Assembly: GCF_000192795.1 (NCBI RefSeq)
Contig: NW_007360675.1
Span: 1-20,085, forward strand
Origin: Vavraia culicis subsp. floridensis
Taxonomy: Eukaryota; Microsporidia; Pleistophoridae
DNA length: 20,085 bases
Reading direction: 5' to 3'
Shown here: positions 15,559 through 20,085 of the stretch, piece after piece
Numbering within the stretch: the first letter of the stretch is position 1
How the letters are laid out: every line of letters begins with the position of its first letter
Notes under the pieces: generated by a model
What the model was told of the DNA's origin: nothing
The model's input: only the letters and a program-made list of their open reading frames with translations
Databases searched by the model: none
Translations under genes and position numbers: made by a program

Positions 15559-17367
15559 ATGTTTTGCATTCAAAACAACAACACTATAAATAAAACTGTG
15601 ATTGTAATAACATTAATGAATAATAAAAATGACAATATACCACAGCGAGGTAGGCCTAAAAAGAAAATATCGTTCTTTGGTGCCAATAATAATAATTTGT
15701 ATGCTGAGTGTAACAGTGCGGAGATGTTTGGCTATAACTACGGAATGAACGAGGATGAGGTAAAGAGCTATGGAAAGGACGGCGGGGATGGTGGTGCAAA
15801 GGATTACGGCAATGATGGTTATTACGGGAACTTTTACAACTACCAGCCTTACAGCTATGACATGAATGGTTGTTACGAGAGCCCGCACAAGGAGATGGAA
15901 AATGGCAGCAATATGGAGAGTGGAGGGATGATCAGCAGTGTTGAGAGTATGGGTGGGGGCAGTTCTGCTAATCATGGTGCCTCGGAGAGTGGTGGCATGG
16001 GCATGAGCAGTAATATGAGCCATATAAGCAATGTTAACGGCATGAAACGGAAGATGAACGAGGGAATGGGCATGGGCACCATGAACAACAGCAGAGGCAT
16101 TCACATGATCGACCACGAGAGCAATGCCAATACGGCCGCGATGAGCAGCGTGTCGCCGGGCAACAGTGGCATGGTAATGGGCAGCAATGACATGAACATG
16201 CGACCTGATACTAAGATTAGATTGGGCAATAACATACGCATTGATAGCTCACACAGACAGGACAGTACAAACTACGGGGCACTTAGAAGACATGACGACA
16301 GCCTGCCATCCATGAATAGCGTGAACGGCATGTCCTCCACCGCCGGTTACACCAACGCTCCCATGAACACAGGCAACGGTATGGGAATGCCTAAGATGGG
16401 TGGAAACAACGGTATTGGTATGGGCGGTGGCTACAACCCGATGGAGTACTCCGGTAATTACAGTAATGTAGGCTACAATCCCGGTCTAGGCGTAGTTCCT
16501 GGAAATGATAGTTTCGGTTACAATCTCAATCACGGTGCTATGAACGGTAGCATGGTGGGCGGTAACCCGAACCATGCCGGCATGCCCCCGAGTCATTCCG
16601 GTGCAGGTATGGGCCATTCTGGCGTAAATCCGAACCTTTCCGGTGCAAATTCGAACGGCAGTAATTTTCCAAACTACACTCCAAACATGAACAATACCGG
16701 GTACAACAACGCATACTACAACTATCCTTACCAGAACTGCCCAGCAACACCATCGAACGGCGCGGCATGTACCCCTTACAGCAAGGCTCCTAGCACGCCG
16801 GGCACGGGCACAAACAACATCTTCATGAACGACATGTTCATGAACCAGGAGAACGCGTACATCAATCCATGGATGAACAAGAAGAAAAGAAAGAACAATC
16901 CGCTGCTCTGGCAATACATCAAGCAGCATCAGGACTTCTATCCGGGCATCATGCATCCAAGCAAGTACTCATCGCTCGATTTCATCCAAGGTATGAACAA
17001 GACACAGAAAATGTACCTAGGAAGCATCAAGCGCATGCCAATCATAGAAAAGAACAACAGCAATTCCATCCTGCCGTTGTACCTCAACTCGGCGAGCATT
17101 CTTGAGAACTCGATGCACCACACCGAGTTTATGCGGGTGAGCAAGTCGTTTTTTGCGCGTATAAAAAATTTGGACTACGAGAACGTTACGGTGCAGCAGC
17201 TCAAAAACATCATGAAGGAGTTCGGACTGAACCACACAGGCAAGAAGATCGATCTCATAGAGCGCGTGAAGAGTACCAAAGACCTGATCAGCGAGAAGCT
17301 GAAGGAAGAGAAGGTGGAGAGGAAAGGCGATGAGAAGGAGAGCACGATGGACAGTCTTTTCTTTTAA
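15559..17367 (+). CDS. AT-hook and SAP-domain DNA-binding protein with low-complexity centre
   Basis: 602 residues from the ATG at 15559; the Met codon at 15616 (residue 20) is an equally possible start and keeps every domain. An AT-hook core lies at 28-36 (PQRGRPKKK). Residues about 70-430 are low complexity, rich in Gly, Asn, Met and Ser with Tyr towards the end (GGMGMSSNMS, MNNTGYNNAYYNYPYQN). A KKKRK cluster at 441-445 is a likely nuclear localisation signal. About 446-540 is an ordered, unfamiliar region (NPLLWQYIKQHQDFYPGIMH). A SAP domain follows at about 543-572: VQQLKNIMKEFGL, then TGKKIDLIERVK. SAP and AT-hook modules both bind AT-rich DNA, so a chromatin or RNA-processing role in the nucleus is likely. 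The tail is charged (KLKEEKVERKGDEKES). Confidence 0.8.
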   Translation: MFCIQNNNTINKTVIVITLMNNKNDNIPQRGRPKKKISFFGANNNNLYAECNSAEMFGYNYGMNEDEVKSYGKDGGDGGAKDYGNDGYYGNFYNYQPYSYDMNGCYESPHKEMENGSNMESGGMISSVESMGGGSSANHGASESGGMGMSSNMSHISNVNGMKRKMNEGMGMGTMNNSRGIHMIDHESNANTAAMSSVSPGNSGMVMGSNDMNMRPDTKIRLGNNIRIDSSHRQDSTNYGALRRHDDSLPSMNSVNGMSSTAGYTNAPMNTGNGMGMPKMGGNNGIGMGGGYNPMEYSGNYSNVGYNPGLGVVPGNDSFGYNLNHGAMNGSMVGGNPNHAGMPPSHSGAGMGHSGVNPNLSGANSNGSNFPNYTPNMNNTGYNNAYYNYPYQNCPATPSNGAACTPYSKAPSTPGTGTNNIFMNDMFMNQENAYINPWMNKKKRKNNPLLWQYIKQHQDFYPGIMHPSKYSSLDFIQGMNKTQKMYLGSIKRMPIIEKNNSNSILPLYLNSASILENSMHHTEFMRVSKSFFARIKNLDYENVTVQQLKNIMKEFGLNHTGKKIDLIERVKSTKDLISEKLKEEKVERKGDEKESTMDSLFF

Positions 17368-17417
17368 TATATAATTATTATTTAATAGAGTTCTAGAACG
17401 TAATAAGGAAATGTAAT

Positions 17418-18360
17418 TTAATGCATGCGATAATTTATGCTATATGCATTGAAATGATGGATAATTAAATATCTTGCAGATTGGAAATTGTGTTGCTGGT
17501 TCTGTTGCATACCTGTGATGTTTTGGTTGTTGAAATACGAAATGGTATTGAATTGGTTTAGAATTTTTATATTCGTTGGCAGGACATTCTTTGTCTGCAT
17601 GCTCTTTGGGCCCTTTGATGCCACGCCAAAGATCATGTAATTGAAAATGCGCATGTCAAAAAAAAAGGCTTTGTTCTGTGGGGTAGAGAGTATCAGATCA
17701 TTTGTGGTTTCTGATCTTCACTACATCCCTAAACAACCTTTCGTACAGTGCCTTTGTCAGAGAACAAAACTGGGGCTCATCTTCATCAAGAGCCAAAGAA
17801 ATATACAATGGGCCATCCATTGTGAGAAAATACGTAAGTCCTACCATTTCTTCAATGGCATGGTGGTATGTCTCAAATGTTTTTTAACGGCAGAGATAGC
17901 CCCTTTGCAGTTTTTGCACATTCCATTTTGATCGCATGGTATGCAGAGGATCAGTACGCATATTTTGCTGATTTTAGCCTGCAGTTCACATCCCTTTAAC
18001 CTTAGCAATGTAATTTTCACGTAAGATGGTACAAATTTAGTTTAATAACGTATCGCTATAATTCCATACCAAGTTCAAATGCCCGACCGGCTCGGCACCA
18101 TCGATCACTTATACCTCCAAAATTTGGAACATAACTGATGAAATGGCCCATACTCTACGCAATTTCTATTTTTGTCAGAGGCAACAAACCGTTCACAAAC
18201 AGCCGTGCTCCTTCTCGACATCCAAAGTGCAACCTTAGCGGTAAGTAAATTCGATTAATCCGTTCTCATGATCGTAATTTCGTATTAATGTTAGTAAACG
18301 AGCTTTCATAAAAATGCAATTTCCTTACCTGTCATGAATAGAGCTAAAATTTCGGGTCAT
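17418..18360 (-). pseudogene. probable decayed gene with preserved start and splice-like signals
   Basis: On the minus strand three long open segments follow each other and switch frame at A-runs. About 18033-17840 (66 codons) contains FVPSYVKITLLRLKGCELQA and a CKNC pair. About 17866-17690 (60 codons) contains FLTMDGPLYISLALDEDEPQ and ALYERLFRDVVKI. About 17710-17418 (97 codons) contains KAFFFDMRIFNYMIFGVASK. The first switch needs one extra A in a six-A run near 17881, the second removal of one base near 17690. Upstream, an ATG at 18360 follows GGG directly. It is followed by a GTAAGG donor (18328-18323) and a perfect TACTAAC (18296-18290), but every tested acceptor leads to a stop. The beta-rich segments with a Cys pair vaguely recall OB-fold/zinc-ribbon proteins such as RPA70; this is weak. 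Decay is inferred from the breaks. Confidence 0.45.
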
Positions 18361-18455
18361 CCCGAACAAAGCAAAGAAATGAAAATAAGTCGTAGAATTT
18401 ATTGAGTATGCTCGTACACCGACATGCCATTTGTTACCGGCTGTGTACCGCATCA

Positions 18456-18743
18456 TCAACTGTCCATCTCCTTCACGCACTCACCGAAATACCTCACCAT
18501 TCCATTCAAACCGAATATTCTGGCCTTGCCACCACAACAGGCACTAACGGTCCTTCCACCTCTGTGACACAGGGTACACACGCAATGCCCACATTCGTAC
18601 AGATACAGGTAGTTCGGCAATTTGCAAATGTTGCAGCTCAAAAGTGCCTTTAGATCGCTGAATGTCTGCTCGCGATGAAGAATTGAGGATGATACAATTG
18701 TGTAATCAAGGGACTCCGTCATTTTTTTTGGTGAATTCTTCAT
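18456..18743 (-). CDS. small RING-type zinc-finger protein
   Basis: 95 residues from an ATG at 18743, with CCC at 18749-18751 five bases upstream. Metal ligands follow a RING spacing: C37-x2-C40, x10, C51-x-H53-x2-C56-x2-C59 (SCNICKLPNYLYLYECGHCV). The last pair should be C-x2-C, but the sequence shows adjacent C69-C70 with C89 far away, so the second zinc site is irregular. RING domains recruit ubiquitin or SUMO E2 enzymes. 'CNIC…CGHC.C..C' with little else recalls small RINGs such as the Zip3/RNF212 meiotic SUMO ligases, but the C-terminal part (FGLNGMVRYFGECVKEMDS) gives no support either way. The N-terminus is Ser/Lys-rich (MKNSPKKM). Confidence 0.7.
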   Translation of the reverse strand: MKNSPKKMTESLDYTIVSSSILHREQTFSDLKALLSCNICKLPNYLYLYECGHCVCTLCHRGGRTVSACCGGKARIFGLNGMVRYFGECVKEMDS

Positions 18744-20085
18744 TTCTTGGGCTTTGATTTGGTGGTTGTGAAAATAAGCGGGTCATAAATGAATTTGCAA
18801 GACCAAACATGGAATTAAACTATTCGAGTACGGAGTTTCGTTTAAAAACATGTTTGAGCATTTGAATGAAAATATACGTGGTACTTACAGGTTAATGAGA
18901 TGTACTTTACAGCTGATATTGATAATAATAGTGAAATACTGTAGATGTAGCGAGACAAAGGTGAGCACGGCTTTAGATGCTAGGCGGAACAGATGACGAC
19001 AATCAATGAAGTCTATTCTATGGCTATAACCACGAGGAGATATCGCAATCGACGATAATTCTGGATGAAGAATTCTCTGATCAATAAAATGAACCATACT
19101 TTGAACAAATCAAATAGTTTTTATTCTTTTAAAACATGTTATTGTACCGTTTTTCGTTTTCACATAGACAGCTACGATTATCGAATTCGACTTGTGCTAA
19201 TTTTATCATTAACATACCACTTGAGTGGCATATATATCAATGATACCCTCTCACAAGGAACAATATTCGATCTGCAAATCTTGCTTAAATTTACTTTCTA
19301 GACCTTTTGTCCCGGCATATTTCGGGAGCATTTTGATATTTGAATCGACTGAAAAGTAATTTAGTCAAGCAATATTTGTTCTGTTTGCAATTTTACTTGA
19401 CATAGCTTCGTACATGCCCACTCCGTCAGATCTGATTCGGAGATCTGTCCTACCATCCTTTGCCACCCTTATTTAAACAACCATGTGTTAGGTCGTAGGA
19501 TAATCTACAGAACTCTCCTAGGCCGAACACTGATATCAATAATTACTGTAGATTCTTCCGCAGGATTCACTATCAATAAATTTATGGTTTTACATCTCTG
19601 GTTTAATGCCGCCGCTTAACACCAATCACGACGAGCTGGTGTTTCTCGTTGTTTCGGTGTCTATTTCAATCCCGCACAACGCAAGAAAGCCATACGACTT
19701 CCATCAAATTTGCCTCACCCACTCATCAGCCATTATACACACTACGCCCGTATGAGCAAATGAATAAAGCTCGAAAGTATTGCATTGCTGTTTGTTTTTA
19801 CGCATTGTAACTCATAATAATCTCTTAACTAAGCTTATCGGCCAAATTTTGCCCTTGCACGAAAAGATATATTCACTCACATCAGAGATGTAGTGTCAGT
19901 TTGTTCGCTCGATCAATTTAACGCCGATTACGGATTAAGTGAGAACATTTGTTCTTGCAAGATCCTTTTATTAAAGTTTTATACTCGTGTTTCTTTTCAC
20001 ATCACATACACAGATTAAAATACATTAAATATTTGTAGAACTGTGATCAATAAGTTTTGTGTCCATAATATGTAATCGTACGCGT
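18744..20085. other. 1.3-kb region without a recognisable gene
   Basis: About 60% AT, with short frames on both strands only. The best is a minus-strand ATG at 19097 opening 70 codons (VHFIDQRILHPELSSIAIS). It has no start-proximal triplet and no recognisable motif, and a plus-strand frame (19065-19301) overlaps its 5' end. I see no tandem array, tRNA or long inverted repeat. It may be the 3' or 5' flank of genes beyond the window, or further relic DNA. Confidence 0.4.

Noticed and set aside
17641..17931. 96-codon plus-strand ORF antisense to the proposed relic
   Set aside because: It competes with the minus-strand segments. Its translation looks less protein-like, there is no CCC/GGG before its ATG, and the minus strand shows three consecutive open segments, so I preferred that strand.
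18241..18294. Plus-strand GTAAGT…TTAG, intron-like, 54 bases
   Set aside because: The reading frame before the donor already ends in TAG, and no coding exon follows, so there is no gene for it to belong to.

Overview
The window looks like nuclear DNA of a fungus-like, strongly reduced eukaryote, most probably a microsporidian. The evidence is single-exon genes, shortened versions of conserved eukaryotic proteins (an Rtf1 of 307 residues, a double HMG-box protein of 156), a eukaryotic tRNA with internal A and B boxes followed by a T run, and a CCC or GGG triplet close to the start codon of most recognisable genes. That start-proximal triplet is a known feature of microsporidian genes. No bacterial, phage, CRISPR or insertion-sequence feature was seen.

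Layout. 1-126 is the 3' end of a plus-strand gene. 127-1127 holds no intact gene, but the minus strand carries open fragments that look like a decayed gene. 1128-1769 (minus) encodes a probable secreted protein. 1770-4091 is a long gene-poor stretch ending in a 30-bp tandem repeat. 4092-5015 (plus) is Rtf1 of the Paf1 transcription-elongation complex. 5211-5720 (minus) is an unrecognised ORF. 5939-6120 is simple and tandem repeat. 6205-7731 (minus) is a Wee1/Swe1-like cell-cycle kinase. 8273-9553 (plus) is a nucleotide-sugar/triose-phosphate translocator family transporter of the SLC35C2/Ymd8 type, whose stop codon runs into a 13-bp minisatellite. 10026-10916 (plus) is a tentative alpha-SNAP-like protein. 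11230-11302 is tRNA-Arg(ACG). 11491-12426 (minus) is an unrecognised multi-pass membrane protein. 12735-13205 (minus) is a tandem HMG-box protein. 13206-14343 holds a 23-bp minisatellite, a perfect 13-bp inverted repeat and a possible 59-codon ORF. 14344-14604 (plus) is a small unrecognised protein. 14605-15558 holds one doubtful hydrophobic ORF. 15559-17367 (plus) is an AT-hook plus SAP-domain protein with a long Met/Gly/Asn/Ser-rich centre. 17418-18360 (minus) is a probable pseudogene with intact start and splice-like signals. 18456-18743 (minus) is a small RING-type protein. 18744-20085 shows nothing supportable.

The genes do not form one system. The set is ordinary housekeeping: transcription elongation (Rtf1), chromatin (HMG, AT-hook/SAP), cell-cycle control (Wee1-like), secretory pathway (SNAP-like, SLC35C2-like, a membrane protein), translation (tRNA-Arg) and one putative exported protein. 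Compact genes are separated by unusually long gaps that contain minisatellites and what look like decaying genes. The most noteworthy items are the relic at 17418-18360, the altered catalytic motifs and two insertions of the kinase, the Gly/Cys-rich loop grafted into the transporter, and the prion-like centre of the SAP protein. All protein calls rest on reading motifs by eye, without any database search.
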